Source: Methylobacterium tardum
GTDB taxonomy: Bacteria; Pseudomonadota; Alphaproteobacteria; Rhizobiales; Beijerinckiaceae
DNA: 64,000 bases
NCBI RefSeq assembly: GCF_023546765.1
Contig: NZ_CP097484.1
Location: 1,677,501-1,741,500 of the forward strand
Direction: 5' to 3'
Below the pieces are notes generated by a model, which saw only the letters and a program-made list of their open reading frames with translations, was not told where the DNA came from and ran no database searches. Below are positions 16,383-25,433 of this stretch, in pieces (the first letter of the stretch is position 1; each line of letters starts with the position of its first letter). The translations under genes were made by a program, and so were the position numbers.

Positions 16383-17393
16383 TCAGCCCGTGAGCGACAG
16401 GCAAAGCGCGAGGAGCGCCAGCACGAGGCCGCCCTGGAGCCAGCAGGCCGTCCGGTAGAGCGCCAGCGCCCGGGCGATGTCGTCGGCCGTGGCCTCGGCG
16501 CGGCCGTCGCCCATATGGGCGTCGGGGACGAGGGTGCCATCGTAGACCCGCGGCCCCGCGAGCCGCAGGCCCAGCGCCCCGGCCATGGCGGCTTCCGGCC
16601 AGCCGGCATTGGGCGAGCGGTGATGGCGCGCATCGCGCACCATCGCCCGAAGCGCCCCCCGGGCGTCGGCGCCGCGCAGGGCCGCCGCCCCGGCGATCAG
16701 CAGGCCGGCGAGCCGCGCGGCCGGCAGGTTCACGCCATCGCCGAGCCGGGCCGCCGCCCAGCCGAAGGCGGCGTAGCGCGGGGTGCGGTGGCCGATCATG
16801 CTGTCGGCGGTGTTGATCGCCTTGTAGAGGGCGCCCCCGGGCAGCCCGAGGCAGCCGATCCAGAAGGCCGGCGCCACGATCCCGTCGGAGAAATTCTCCG
16901 CCAGGCTCTCGATGGCGGCGCGGCACACGGCCGACGCGTCGAGGCGCTCGGGGTCGCGCCCGACGATCATCGCCACGGCCCGGCGCCCGGCCTCGAGGCC
17001 GCCGGTCCGCAGGGCCTGCTCCACGGCGGCGACGTGCTGGTGCAGGCTGCGCTGCGCCGGCAGGCTCGCGCAGATCAAGCCGAGGAGGAGCACGGCGGGG
17101 AGGGGGCCGATCAGGGTGCCGACCAAGAGGCCGGCGAGTGCGGTGAACGCCCAGGCCAGCGCGCCCACCACGGCGAGCAGGAGGGCCAGCGCGACGCAGC
17201 CGGCGATCCGGCGGCGCCGTTCGGAGCCGCGGTTGAGGCCGCGCTCCAGGGCGGCGATCAGCCGGCCGATCCAGGTGACAGGGTGACCGGCCGCCCTGTA
17301 GAGCGCGTCGGGATAGCCGGCCGCCGCCTCGATCCCGAGGGCGACGGCGAGGACGGCGAGCGTGTCGGCGAACGTACCGGGCAGATGGACCAT
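16383..17393 (-). CDS. cbiB: adenosylcobinamide-phosphate synthase, membrane protein
   Basis: CbiB (CobD in the P. denitrificans naming) joins aminopropanol phosphate to cobyric acid in the inner membrane. It has 336 residues. Family blocks: GHPVTWIGRLIAALE (about 35), VGRDPERLDASAVCRAAIESLAENFSDGIVAP (about 145-175), GALYKAINTADSMIGHR, and HRSPNAGWPEAAMAGALGLRLAGP. Hydrophobic helices appear at 52-72, 75-95 and the C-terminus. The ATG (17391-17393) overlaps the divergent start of the decarboxylase gene by nine bases, so both must be driven from promoters inside each other's coding sequence. Confidence 0.93.
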   Translation of the reverse strand: MVHLPGTFADTLAVLAVALGIEAAAGYPDALYRAAGHPVTWIGRLIAALERGLNRGSERRRRIAGCVALALLLAVVGALAWAFTALAGLLVGTLIGPLPAVLLLGLICASLPAQRSLHQHVAAVEQALRTGGLEAGRRAVAMIVGRDPERLDASAVCRAAIESLAENFSDGIVAPAFWIGCLGLPGGALYKAINTADSMIGHRTPRYAAFGWAAARLGDGVNLPAARLAGLLIAGAAALRGADARGALRAMVRDARHHRSPNAGWPEAAMAGALGLRLAGPRVYDGTLVPDAHMGDGRAEATADDIARALALYRTACWLQGGLVLALLALCLSLTG

Positions 17394-18419
17394 TCGGTGT
17401 GGAGCGTTCCCGCGCGTGAGGTCGCCCCGATCGCGCATGGCGGCGATCTCGGCGGGCTGCGAATGGCCTATCCCGACGCGCCGGAGCCCTGGCTGGACCT
17501 GTCGACGGGGATCAACCCGGTCCCGTATCGTGTGCCGCCGGTGGAGGCCAGCGCCTGGACGCGGCTGCCCGAGGCCGCGGAGGTTTGGGCGCTCCGGGAG
17601 GCGGCCGCCGCGGCCTACGGCGCGCCGGATGCGGCCCATGTCGTGCCCGCCCCCGGCACGCAGATCCTGATCGAGACCCTGCCCCGGCTCCTGGCGCCGA
17701 GCCGGGTCGCGGTGCTCGGCCCGACCTATGCCGAGCACGCCGCTGCCTGGGCGCGGGCCGGCCACGCCGTGGACGAGGTCGCGACCGTCGCGGGGCTCCG
17801 GGACGCCCAGGTGGCGGTGATCGTCGATCCCAACAACCCGGACGGGCGGACCCTTCCGCGCGCCGAGCGCCGCGCCCTGGCCGGGGCGCTGCGTGCCCGC
17901 GGCGGCCTGCTGGTCGCCGACGAGGCCTTCGCGGACCTGGAGCCGGTGGAGAGTCTGTGCCCGCACGTCTCCGCACCGGACGTGGCGCCGGGCCTCGTGG
18001 TGCTGCGCTCCTTCGGCAAGACCTACGGGCTCGCCGGCCTGCGCCTCGGCTTCGCGATCGCCGATCCCGCCACGGCGGCCCGGATCGCCGCGGCGCTGGG
18101 CCCCTGGGCGGTGTCGGGTCCCGCCCTGGCGATCGGGCGCGCGGCCCTCTCGGACGCGGCGTGGCGCGCGCAGGCCGCCCGGGACCGCGCGGCGGACGCG
18201 GCGCGCCTCGACCGGATGATCGCCCGGGCCGGCGGCCGGATCGTCGGCGGCACGAGCCTGTTCCGGACCGCCGACTTCCCCGACGGGCCGGACCTCTACC
18301 GGCGACTCGCGGCGTCCGGGATCGCGGTGCGGCGCTTCACCGAGCGCCCGGAGCGCCTCCGGTTCGGCCTGCCGGCCGGGAAGGGGGCTTGGTGCCGGCT
18401 GTCGCGGGTGCTCAGGTAG
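17385..18419 (+). CDS. cobD: L-threonine-O-3-phosphate decarboxylase (CobC/CobD-type aminotransferase fold)
   Basis: A PLP enzyme that makes (R)-1-amino-2-propanol phosphate for CbiB (CobC in P. denitrificans, CobD in Salmonella naming). Class I/II aminotransferase fold: HGGDLGGL, WLDLSTGINPVPY near the N-terminus, VPAPGTQILIETLPRLL, PNNPDGR (PLP contact), VADEAFADLEP, and the Schiff-base lysine in LRSFGKTYGLAGLRLGFAIA. The protein has 344 residues. The ATG at 17385 overlaps the cbiB start; a GTG at 17397 is an alternative. The 3' end overlaps the convergent MFS gene by eight bases. Confidence 0.92.
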   Translation: MDHSVWSVPAREVAPIAHGGDLGGLRMAYPDAPEPWLDLSTGINPVPYRVPPVEASAWTRLPEAAEVWALREAAAAAYGAPDAAHVVPAPGTQILIETLPRLLAPSRVAVLGPTYAEHAAAWARAGHAVDEVATVAGLRDAQVAVIVDPNNPDGRTLPRAERRALAGALRARGGLLVADEAFADLEPVESLCPHVSAPDVAPGLVVLRSFGKTYGLAGLRLGFAIADPATAARIAAALGPWAVSGPALAIGRAALSDAAWRAQAARDRAADAARLDRMIARAGGRIVGGTSLFRTADFPDGPDLYRRLAASGIAVRRFTERPERLRFGLPAGKGAWCRLSRVLR

Positions 18420-19587
18420 ACCGCACGCCCGGCGGGTGCGGATCGCGCGCCGCCACGATCACGGCCAGCGCCGAGAAGGCGAGGCCGACCGCGCAGACCC
18501 CCGCCCAGCCGAACAGCAGGAAAGCCTGCGAGCCGGCATAGGCGCCGAGCGCCCCGAACACGAACAGGGTGGTGAACAGGACGGTGTTGATGCGCCCCCG
18601 CGCGCCGGGGACCAGCGCGTAGGCCCGGGTCTGGTTGGCGATGAGCGCGCCGTTCATGCCGATATCGATGAGCAGCACGCCGAGCGCCACCGCGATCAGC
18701 GACCACGTGCCCCCGGCCCAGAGCACCAGGAAGGAGAGGGCGACCAGCAGGCTGCCGCCGAGCACCACGGGCTTCGCCCCCCGCCGGTCGGTGAAGCGGC
18801 CCGAGATCGGCGCCACGAAGGCGCCGCAGACGCCGATCACCCCGAACAGCCCCGCCCCGGCGGCGGAGAGCCCGAAGGGCGGCCCCTCCACCAGCAGGGC
18901 CAGCGTCGCCCAGAAGGCGTTGAAGGCGGCGAACAGCAGCGCCTGCGACAGGCTCGCGGTGCGCAGGACCGGCTGGGTACGGGCGAGATGGAGGATCGAC
19001 AGCATCAGGGCGCGGTAGCGCAGCGGGTGCGTCTGGACCGTGTGCGGCAGGGTCGCCCGCGCGATGCCCGCCATGGCGAGCGCCAGCAGAGAGGCGACGA
19101 GGAAGACCGGCCGCCAACCGAGATGCGCGCCCAGGAAGCCGCTCGCCGTTCGGGCGAGCAGGATGCCGGTGAGCAGCCCGGTCATCACCTGGCCGACGAC
19201 CCGGCCGCGGCTCGCATCCGGGGCGAGCTCGGCCGCGAACGGCACCGCCTGCTGGGCCGCGCTGGCCAGCACGCCGACCACGAGGTGCGCCAGCGCGAGG
19301 CTCGCGAGGTTCGGGGCGAGGCCCACGGCCAGCAGCGCCAAGGCGAGGCCGAGGCACTGCCACACGATCAGGGCGCGGCGCGGCAGCGCGTCGCCGAGCG
19401 GCACGAGCCCGACGATGCCGAGGCCGTAGCCGACCAGCGCCGTGGTCGGCACCCACAGGGCGGCGCGGTCGCCGAACTCGGCCACGATCAGGCCGAGCAG
19501 CGGCTGGTTGTAGTAGATGTTGGCGACGGCGCCGCCGGCGATCAGCGTCAGGCCGAGCCGGGCCTTCGCGTCGAGGAACGTTGTCAC
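18412..19587 (-). CDS. MFS transporter, drug/sugar efflux type
   Basis: A 12-helix major-facilitator protein of about 391 residues. VANIYYNQPLLGLIVAEFG in helix 1 and GLVPLGDALPRRALI in the helix 2-3 loop are typical of DHA1-like efflux members. SGRFTDRRGAKPVVL is the duplicate motif at helix 8-9. The frame is open much further upstream, but the residues before VTTFLDAKARLGL are not protein-like, so a GTG at 19585-19587 is chosen despite no clear ribosome site. Substrate unknown. Not obviously connected with B12. Confidence 0.82.
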   Translation of the reverse strand: MTTFLDAKARLGLTLIAGGAVANIYYNQPLLGLIVAEFGDRAALWVPTTALVGYGLGIVGLVPLGDALPRRALIVWQCLGLALALLAVGLAPNLASLALAHLVVGVLASAAQQAVPFAAELAPDASRGRVVGQVMTGLLTGILLARTASGFLGAHLGWRPVFLVASLLALAMAGIARATLPHTVQTHPLRYRALMLSILHLARTQPVLRTASLSQALLFAAFNAFWATLALLVEGPPFGLSAAGAGLFGVIGVCGAFVAPISGRFTDRRGAKPVVLGGSLLVALSFLVLWAGGTWSLIAVALGVLLIDIGMNGALIANQTRAYALVPGARGRINTVLFTTLFVFGALGAYAGSQAFLLFGWAGVCAVGLAFSALAVIVAARDPHPPGVRST

Positions 19588-19943
19588 GGCTGGATCGGGA
19601 ACAGGCAGGCGCGCCGCCGCGGGTAGGCCATGGTTGGGTCCGTGTCCGGAAGAAGCTGGCAGGGAGAATGGGGCAGGGCGCGAGCGATACGGGCAGAGCG
19701 CGCCGCCCGGCAAGCCGCGGCGGCGCATCCCTGCCGGCACGCTCCATCGCGCCGCAGGCCCTTCACCCGGGGCGGCACCGCACCATATGCCATCGATGCG
19801 GCTGATGCCGTCCGCATGCGAGCGGTCGCCGCAGGTCACGTCCAGGGCGTCGAGCCGATCCGGGTTCCGCAACGGATGACGAGCGAGAGGGCGGTTTCGT
19901 TCCGTGCGGACGGATCCGGGACCGCCGCAGCAGGGAGTACGGG
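19588..19943. other. non-coding region between divergent genes
   Basis: Roughly 355 bases between the MFS start and the small protein at 19944. Overlapping open frames are Arg/Pro/Ala-rich shadows. It presumably holds both promoters; no clear consensus or palindrome is visible to me. Confidence 0.4.
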
Positions 19944-20135
19944 ATGCCGAACTACCGCGTCGACTTCGCCAAGGAGATCCTCGGGGTGCCGTTCACGATC
20001 GGCTCGGTCGAGATCACACGGGCGCGCGATCCCGAGCGCGCCCGCCGCGCCGCCGAGCTCCGCTTCGCCCGTCAGCACGGCGTCGGCGACTGGCGGGAAC
20101 GGGCCGACCTCGCCACCGTGGCCGAGCGGCTCTGA
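19944..20135 (+). CDS. conserved small protein, 63 aa
   Basis: MPNYRVDFAKEILGVPFTIGSVEI begins with two short strands, followed by a basic helix (ARDPERARRAAELRFARQHGV) and DWRERAD. No cysteines or membrane segment. A ribosome site (AGGGAG) precedes the ATG. Small cytosolic proteins of this form are widespread in Methylobacterium-like genomes as I recall; function unknown. Confidence 0.6.
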   Translation: MPNYRVDFAKEILGVPFTIGSVEITRARDPERARRAAELRFARQHGVGDWRERADLATVAERL

Positions 20136-20383
20136 GCCACAGCCCGTCACAGGACCTTCATCCCGTCCCGACAGGATGGGGCTTCCGCCGTCCGCGACGC
20201 TCAAGCTCTGGTCGCGGACGGCGCGCCGCCGTAGAGTGTCGTCCAGGATCGGGGGCTGATCCGGCCTCCTCGCGGAGGGCCGGCGGTTCACGGACCCGGT
20301 TCCGCACGCCTCCGATCGGCGAGCCGGTGTCGCGGGGCCGGAGGCGCTTCAGGTCCGAACCGGCGGGGGTCAGTGCAAGGGTC

Positions 20384-21793
20384 ATGGCGGCGATCTCCTT
20401 CTTCGGCGACCTGCTTCAGACCATCAGCGAGCGCGGCCGCGACCTGATCGGCATCGGGCGCGGCGACATCGCGTCCCGGGCGAGCGCCGGCGACCTCGTC
20501 AAGCTGTGCGAGGACCTGATCTCCCGGCGCGGCGAGGCCTCCGGCGTAGCCCTGGCCCGCCTGATCCTCGACCGCTACGCCAGTTTCGGCCAGGCCGAGC
20601 GCCACGCCTTCCTGCGAGCCATCGCCCTCGATTTCGACGCGGACCACGCCGCCGTCGACGCGGCGATCGCCGCCTACCGGGCCGCCCCGTCGCGTGCGCG
20701 CCTCGGCAGCCTGCACGAGGCCGCCGAGCCGCGCAGCCAGGAGCTGATCCGCCGCCTCAACCTCGCCCGCGGTGGGACGCTCAGCCTCGTGCGGATGCGC
20801 GAGGACCTGTTCGACCTGCGCCGGGCGCTGCGCGCCGGCGACGAGGCCGACCCGGCCCTGATGGATGCGGTCGACAGCCTCGATTGCGATTTCGAGCACC
20901 TGTTCGCCTCGTGGTTCAACCGCGGCTTCCTGGTGCTGCGCCACATCGACTGGACCACGCCGGCGCACATCCTGGAGAAGATCATCCGGTACGAGGCGGT
21001 CCACGCCATCGCGGATTGGGACGACCTGCGCGCCCGGATCGAGCCGCCGGACCGGCGCTGCTTCGCGTTCTTCCACCCGGCTCTGGCCGACGAGCCGCTG
21101 ATCTTCGTGGAGGTGGCGCTCACCGGAGAGATCGCCTCGGCGATCGCCCCGATCCTGTCGCAGGCGCGCAAGCCGCTGCAGCCGCAGGCGGCCAACACGG
21201 CGGTGTTCTACTCGATCTCGAACTGCCAGAAGGGGCTCGCCGGCGTCACCTTCGGCAACTTCCTGATCAAGCAGGTGGTCGAGGATCTCACCCGCGAGAT
21301 CCCCACGCTCAAGACCTTCGTGACGCTGTCGCCGGTGCCGGGCTTCGCCGCGTGGCTGGCGCGGGAGCGCCGCGCCGACAGCCCGCAAGGCCTGCTGCCG
21401 GAGGATGTCGAGACCCTGCGGGCGCTGGACGATCCGGACTGGGCGGCCGACAAGGCCCGGGCCGAGACGGTGCGCCGGGCGCTGATCCCCGCGGCGGCGG
21501 CCTATTTCCTGCGCGCCAAGAACGAGCGCGGGCGCCCCCTCGACCCGGTGGCCCGGTTCCATCTCGGCAACGGCGCGCGCCTCGACCGGATCAACTTCCT
21601 GGGCGACACTTCCAGGAAGGGCCTCGCGCAGTCGCACGGCCTGATGGTCAACTACCTCTACGACCTCGCCGCCATCGAGCGGAACCACGAGACCTACGCC
21701 AATCTCGGAACCGTGGTCGCGGCCCCCGCGGTGACCCGGGAGCTGCGCGCCAAGCTGCCGCCGCCGCGGGCCGTGGTGCTCGCCGAGGCCTGA
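20384..21793 (+). CDS. malonyl-CoA decarboxylase
   Basis: Converts malonyl-CoA to acetyl-CoA and CO2 (MatA/MCD family). The N-terminal helical domain (residues 1-150) is followed by the acetyltransferase-like catalytic domain: SWFNRGFLVLRHIDWTTPA, CFAFFHPALADEPLIFVEVAL, FYSISNCQKGLAGVTFGNFLIKQ, then the catalytic serine in TLSPVPGF (near 316) and the catalytic histidine in FHLGNGARL (near 393). The end HGLMVNYLYDL is conserved. Its 469 residues match bacterial MCD. The ATG at 20384 begins MAAISFFGDLLQTI. It pairs with malonyl-CoA synthetase at 22945, with the regulator between, forming a malonate assimilation module. Confidence 0.92.
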   Translation: MAAISFFGDLLQTISERGRDLIGIGRGDIASRASAGDLVKLCEDLISRRGEASGVALARLILDRYASFGQAERHAFLRAIALDFDADHAAVDAAIAAYRAAPSRARLGSLHEAAEPRSQELIRRLNLARGGTLSLVRMREDLFDLRRALRAGDEADPALMDAVDSLDCDFEHLFASWFNRGFLVLRHIDWTTPAHILEKIIRYEAVHAIADWDDLRARIEPPDRRCFAFFHPALADEPLIFVEVALTGEIASAIAPILSQARKPLQPQAANTAVFYSISNCQKGLAGVTFGNFLIKQVVEDLTREIPTLKTFVTLSPVPGFAAWLARERRADSPQGLLPEDVETLRALDDPDWAADKARAETVRRALIPAAAAYFLRAKNERGRPLDPVARFHLGNGARLDRINFLGDTSRKGLAQSHGLMVNYLYDLAAIERNHETYANLGTVVAAPAVTRELRAKLPPPRAVVLAEA

Positions 21794-21794
21794 T

Positions 21795-22367
21795 TCAGCC
21801 GCGCGCCGTCAGCCGGGAGAAGGACAGGGTGATCCGCCGGGCGGCGGCCTCGGCGGCCGCGCCCTCCAGGGGCACCCGGCGGTCGAGGATCAGCGCGGCG
21901 AGCCCGTGGACCAGCGACCAGGCGGCGAGCGTCAGGTCCTCGGCGGACATCCCCGGGCCCGCCAGGGCCGCCGCCCGCTCCTCCAGGATCCCGTAGGCCC
22001 GCGATTTGCCCGGCGTCCGGCAGGGCCTCATGAACATCAGCCGGAACAGGGCCGGGCGCCGGCAGGCGAAGGCCACGTAGGCCGCCCCCTGCGCGGCCAG
22101 CGCCTGGGCCCCCGTCGCGGCGCTGTCGGCGGCCTCCAGACAGGCGGCGAGATCCTCGAACCCGCGGGCCGCGACGGCCTCGAGAAGATCCTCCTTGTCG
22201 GCGAAGTGACGGTAGGGCGCCATGGCCGAGACGCCGCAGGCCCGGGCCGCTGCGCGCAGCGACAACGCTGCCTCGCCCGCCGTCTCCAGGAGATCCAGGG
22301 CCGCCGCGACCAGCGCCGCGCGCAGGTCGCCATGGTGATAGGTCCTGTCCGAAATCGATGTTGACAC
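21795..22367 (-). CDS. TetR/AcrR-family transcriptional repressor
   Basis: A 190-residue protein with an N-terminal helix-turn-helix (LSLRAAARACGVSAMAPYRHFADKEDLLEAVAARGFEDL, residues 36-70) and a C-terminal ligand domain of the WHG type (FRLMFMRP, AAWSLVHGLAALILDRRVP). It starts with GTG and shows no ribosome site. It is divergent from the DUF4188 gene at 22421, and one copy of a repeated motif covers its start codon, so it probably represses itself and that gene. A link to malonate genes is inferred from position only. Confidence 0.88.
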   Translation of the reverse strand: MSTSISDRTYHHGDLRAALVAAALDLLETAGEAALSLRAAARACGVSAMAPYRHFADKEDLLEAVAARGFEDLAACLEAADSAATGAQALAAQGAAYVAFACRRPALFRLMFMRPCRTPGKSRAYGILEERAAALAGPGMSAEDLTLAAWSLVHGLAALILDRRVPLEGAAAEAAARRITLSFSRLTARG

Positions 22368-22401
22368 TGTACGCAGACCGCCGCATGTTTACACTGCATA
22401 C
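22361..22401. promoter_or_regulatory. putative TetR operator repeats and -35 box
   Basis: TTGACACTGTACGC (22361) and TTTACACTGCATAC (22388) are related 14-base direct repeats with 10 identities, 27 bases apart, in the gap between the TetR gene and the DUF4188 gene. TTGACA at 22361 could also be the -35 of the plus-strand promoter with a weak -10 (CATGTT) 17 bases on. Binding is inferred. Confidence 0.4.
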
Positions 22402-22420
22402 AAGCCCAGGAGGCTGAGGC

Positions 22421-22870
22421 ATGCAAGGCGCGCCCGTCCGCCGGTCCGTGGATCTCTCCGGCTATCCCGACCTTGTGGTCGTGTATCTCGGCTTCCGGGT
22501 CGCCCGCTGGCGCGGCCTGCTCGCGCTGATGGGCCTCAGCCGCGGCATCGCCGCCTCGGTGCGGAGCCAACCGGACGGGCTGCTGGCGCACGAGAACCTG
22601 TTCTTCGGGCTGACGCATGTCGGCATGCGCCAGTACTGGCGCGATCTGGAGAGCCTGGAGACCTTCACCCGGTCGGAGCCGCACCGCACGTGGTGGCGGG
22701 ACTTCTCCCGGGACTCCAAGGGCTCCGGGTTCTGGCACGAGGCCTACGGGCGGCGCGGCATGGAGGCGATCTATGTCGGCATGCCCGCGCCCACCGGTCT
22801 CGGGCTGTTCGCCCCCGAGCGGACCCCGGACGGCGCCTTCCTGTCGTCGCGGCAGCGGCTGGCCGCCTGA
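22421..22870 (+). CDS. DUF4188-family protein (monooxygenase-like fold)
   Basis: A 149-residue protein. VVVYLGFRVARWRGLLALMGLSRGI, YWRDLESLETFTRSEPHRTWWRDF and GFWHEAYGRRGMEAIYVGM match the DUF4188 layout, an antibody-monooxygenase-like ferredoxin fold. The biochemical role of the family is not established; such genes often sit beside TetR repressors, suggesting response to a small toxic molecule. The ATG follows AGGAGG. It ends in a strong hairpin that includes the stop codon. Confidence 0.78.
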   Translation: MQGAPVRRSVDLSGYPDLVVVYLGFRVARWRGLLALMGLSRGIAASVRSQPDGLLAHENLFFGLTHVGMRQYWRDLESLETFTRSEPHRTWWRDFSRDSKGSGFWHEAYGRRGMEAIYVGMPAPTGLGLFAPERTPDGAFLSSRQRLAA

Positions 22871-22900
22871 AAGGGCTCGCCCAAAGGCCCTTCAGGCGGC
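22862..22900 (+). terminator. hairpin at 3' end of DUF4188 gene
   Basis: GCCGCCTGAAAGGGC and GCCCTTCAGGCGGC pair along 14 positions with one bulged A, around the loop TCGCCCAAAG; the stem contains the TGA stop. No T-run follows, so it is either a GC-rich intrinsic terminator or an mRNA-stabilising hairpin. Confidence 0.5.
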
Positions 22901-22944
22901 TATGGGTGCGCGAGACACGCAGCCCGTGATAGCTCAGCCTCACG

Positions 22945-24453
22945 ATGACGAACCATCTCTTCTCCCTGGTGCGGGACGGCGTTCCCGATCTCGCCAAGAC
23001 TGTGATCGAGACGCCAGAGGGCCGCCGATACAGCTACGCGGACCTGATCGCCCGCTCCGGCGCCTACGCGGCTTCCCTGCGGGCGGCGGGCGTCCAGCCC
23101 GGCGACCGGGTGGCCGTGCAGGTCGAGAAGAGCCCCGAGGTAATCTTCCTGTATCTCGGCGCGGTCCGGGCCGGGGCGGTGTTCCTGCCGCTCAACACCG
23201 CCTACACGCCGGCGGAGATCGGCTACTTTCTGGGTGACGCCGAGCCCAGCGTGTTCGTCTGCGATCCCGGCAAGCGCGACGCGCTGGCGGAGGCCGCCGC
23301 GAAGGTCCGCCAGATCTGGACCCTCGACGCCGCGGGCGGCGGCAGCGCCGCCGAGGCCGCGGACCGGCAGGACGACGCCTTCGACGACGTGCCCCGGGGC
23401 CCTGAGGATCTCGCGGCGATCCTCTACACCTCGGGCACGACCGGGCGCTCCAAGGGCGCCATGCTGACCCACGACAATCTGGCGTCAAATGCCCGGACCC
23501 TGGTCGAATTCTGGCGGTTCACGGCCGACGACGTGCTGGTCCACGCCCTGCCGGTGTTCCACACCCACGGCCTGTTCGTGGCGACCAACACGGTGCTGGC
23601 GAGCGGCGGCTCCATGCTGTTCCTGCCCCGGCTCGACCCGAAGCTGATCCTGAGCCTGATGCCGCGGGCCAGCGTCCTGATGGGCGTGCCGACCTTCTAC
23701 ACCCGCCTCCTCAAGGAGCCGGGCCTCACGCCCGAGGCGGCCCGGGGCATGCGGCTGTTCGTGTCGGGCTCGGCGCCGCTTCTGGCGGAGACGCATCGCG
23801 AGTGGCAGGCCCGGACCGGTCACGCCATCCTCGAGCGCTACGGCATGACCGAGACCAACATGAGCACCTCGAACCCCTATGACGGGGACCGGGTCGCCGG
23901 CACGGTCGGCTTCCCGCTGCCGGGCGTGTCGCTGCGGGTGGTCGATCCCGAGGGCGGCCGCGTGCTCGGCCCGGACTCGGTCGGCATGATCGAGGTGAAG
24001 GGACCGAACGTGTTCCAGGGCTACTGGCGCATGCCCGAGAAGACCGCGGCCGAGTTCCGGGCCGACGGGTTCTTCATCACCGGCGATCTCGGCAAGGTCG
24101 ACACCCGGGGCTACGTCCACATCGTCGGGCGCGGCAAGGACCTGATCATCTCAGGCGGCTTCAACGTCTACCCGAAGGAGGTCGAGACCGAGATCGACGC
24201 GCTGCCGGGCGTGGTCGAATCCGCGGTGATCGGCTTGGCGCATCCGGATTTCGGTGAGGCCGTCACCGCCGTGGTGGTGGGCGGTGCCGGATGCCCCGAC
24301 GAGGCCGGCGTGCAGGCCGCCCTGGAGGGCCGGCTCGCCCGGTTCAAGTGTCCCAAGCGCGTCCTGTTCGTGGACGAGCTGCCGCGCAACACAATGGGCA
24401 AGGTCCAGAAGAACCTGCTCCGCGAGGCGCATGCGGGGCTGTACCGGGACTAA
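22945..24453 (+). CDS. matB: malonyl-CoA synthetase (malonate-CoA ligase)
   Basis: An adenylate-forming ligase that activates malonate to malonyl-CoA with ATP. The protein has 502 residues. The AMP-binding P-loop YTSGTTGRSKGAMLTH lies near 160-175. LPVFHTHGLFVATN and ERYGMTETNMSTSNPYDGDR are MatB-specific, with the arginine that selects the second carboxylate. FITGDLGKVD and IVGRGKDLIISGGFNVYPKEVE mark the hinge. The catalytic lysine is in NTMGKVQKN near the C-terminus. With the decarboxylase at 20384 this gives malonate to acetyl-CoA. No malonate transporter gene is in the window. Confidence 0.92.
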   Translation: MTNHLFSLVRDGVPDLAKTVIETPEGRRYSYADLIARSGAYAASLRAAGVQPGDRVAVQVEKSPEVIFLYLGAVRAGAVFLPLNTAYTPAEIGYFLGDAEPSVFVCDPGKRDALAEAAAKVRQIWTLDAAGGGSAAEAADRQDDAFDDVPRGPEDLAAILYTSGTTGRSKGAMLTHDNLASNARTLVEFWRFTADDVLVHALPVFHTHGLFVATNTVLASGGSMLFLPRLDPKLILSLMPRASVLMGVPTFYTRLLKEPGLTPEAARGMRLFVSGSAPLLAETHREWQARTGHAILERYGMTETNMSTSNPYDGDRVAGTVGFPLPGVSLRVVDPEGGRVLGPDSVGMIEVKGPNVFQGYWRMPEKTAAEFRADGFFITGDLGKVDTRGYVHIVGRGKDLIISGGFNVYPKEVETEIDALPGVVESAVIGLAHPDFGEAVTAVVVGGAGCPDEAGVQAALEGRLARFKCPKRVLFVDELPRNTMGKVQKNLLREAHAGLYRD

Positions 24454-24471
24454 CGCTTCGATCCGGCCACG

Positions 24472-24563
24472 CCGTCCTTGCGCGCGGAGCGAAGCAACCC
24501 GGGCCACGCGACGCCTCTCGACGTCGCGCAACGCGGGGTCACTTCGCTTCCCGCGTGAGGACC
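24472..24563. repeat. REP-like palindromic intergenic element, copy B
   Basis: The left arm starts CCGTCCTTGCGCGCGGAGCG (24472) and runs to AACCCGGG. The right arm ends CACTTCGCTTCCCGCGTGAGG and is diverged. Same family as the copies at 16290 and 38167. It sits between the convergent matB and membrane-protein genes, a position where a bidirectional terminator would be useful. Confidence 0.6.
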
Positions 24564-24603
24564 GTGCCGGGAGCCGCGACCGAGCGAAGCTCCAGCCCGC
24601 GGA

Positions 24604-25433
24604 TCAGAGGTTGTGCTGCGTCCGCTCGTCCTCCGGCGGCTTGTGGCCGTCCGGATCCGCCACCTTGCGGGCGGCGGCGTTGAGGTTGTCCGGATCGAGG
24701 GCGGTCTGGACGAACTCGCGACCGATATTGGTCACCTCGCGGGCGTAGCGTAGGCCCTGGTCGCGCACTTCGTCGGCCCAGGGACCGATGCTCCGGTCCT
24801 CCTGGCGGGTGCGCGGCAGCAGCGCGCCGAGCAGCAGGCCGGCGGCGACGCCGACCACGCCGACGAGCAGCGGGTTGTCGTCCACGAACCGCTCGACGGT
24901 AGTACGGCCGCGCTGAATCCCCTCGATCCCCTGGCTCGTCAGGTCGTCCAGCGCCCGCATGTTGCGGCGGTGGAGGAGGCCGGCCCGTTTCCGGGCGTCG
25001 TCGTAGGCCGCGGATGCGCGGTCGCGGGCCTGATCGGCCGCACCGCCGAGGCGGTCGTTGATGTCGTTGGCGAAGTCCGACACGGTCCGACGCGCCTGCC
25101 CGGCGAGGTCGGCGGCGCGGTCGCTCGCCGCCCGGACGCTGTCCTTCGCGGCGGACGCGGCATCCGCTGCCGAGGACGAGCCGCCGGATGCCGTGCCGGA
25201 CGTGCCGCCCGCCGAGAGGGGGTGGCGCCCTGGGGAAGCGGGTCGTGCCGGCCGTGCGGGTCCGGCCGCAGGGTGAAGTCGCCCGCCGCGGTGCCGGGCG
25301 CGCCCGGATCGCCGAGCCCGGCCGGATCCGGCCGTAGGCCCTTGTCACCGGAGCCATGCGGCATCGCGGCCTCGGCGGCGAGCTGCTCGGGAATGCTGGA
25401 GGGCGTGGTTGGGATGCCCGGCTTGTCGGTCAT
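24604..25433 (-). pseudogene. membrane-anchored stress-type protein, split by one-base frameshift
   Basis: The N-terminal part (MTDKPGIPTTPSSIPEQLAAEAAMPH ... PLPQGATP) reads from 25433 in one frame. The rest, GGTSGTASGG, a helical stretch (AKDSVRAASDRAADLAGQAR), RTVSDFANDINDRL, and a membrane helix NPLLVGVVGVAAGLLLGALLP, reads to 24604 in another. The break is at a run of C near 25216; six instead of five C would join them into a protein of about 276 residues. It has the DUF883/DUF3618-like layout: long amphipathic helix, then a glycine-rich single membrane span. It ends the minus-strand cluster 24.6-26.9 kb. An independent start at 25083 (159 aa) is possible. Confidence 0.65.
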
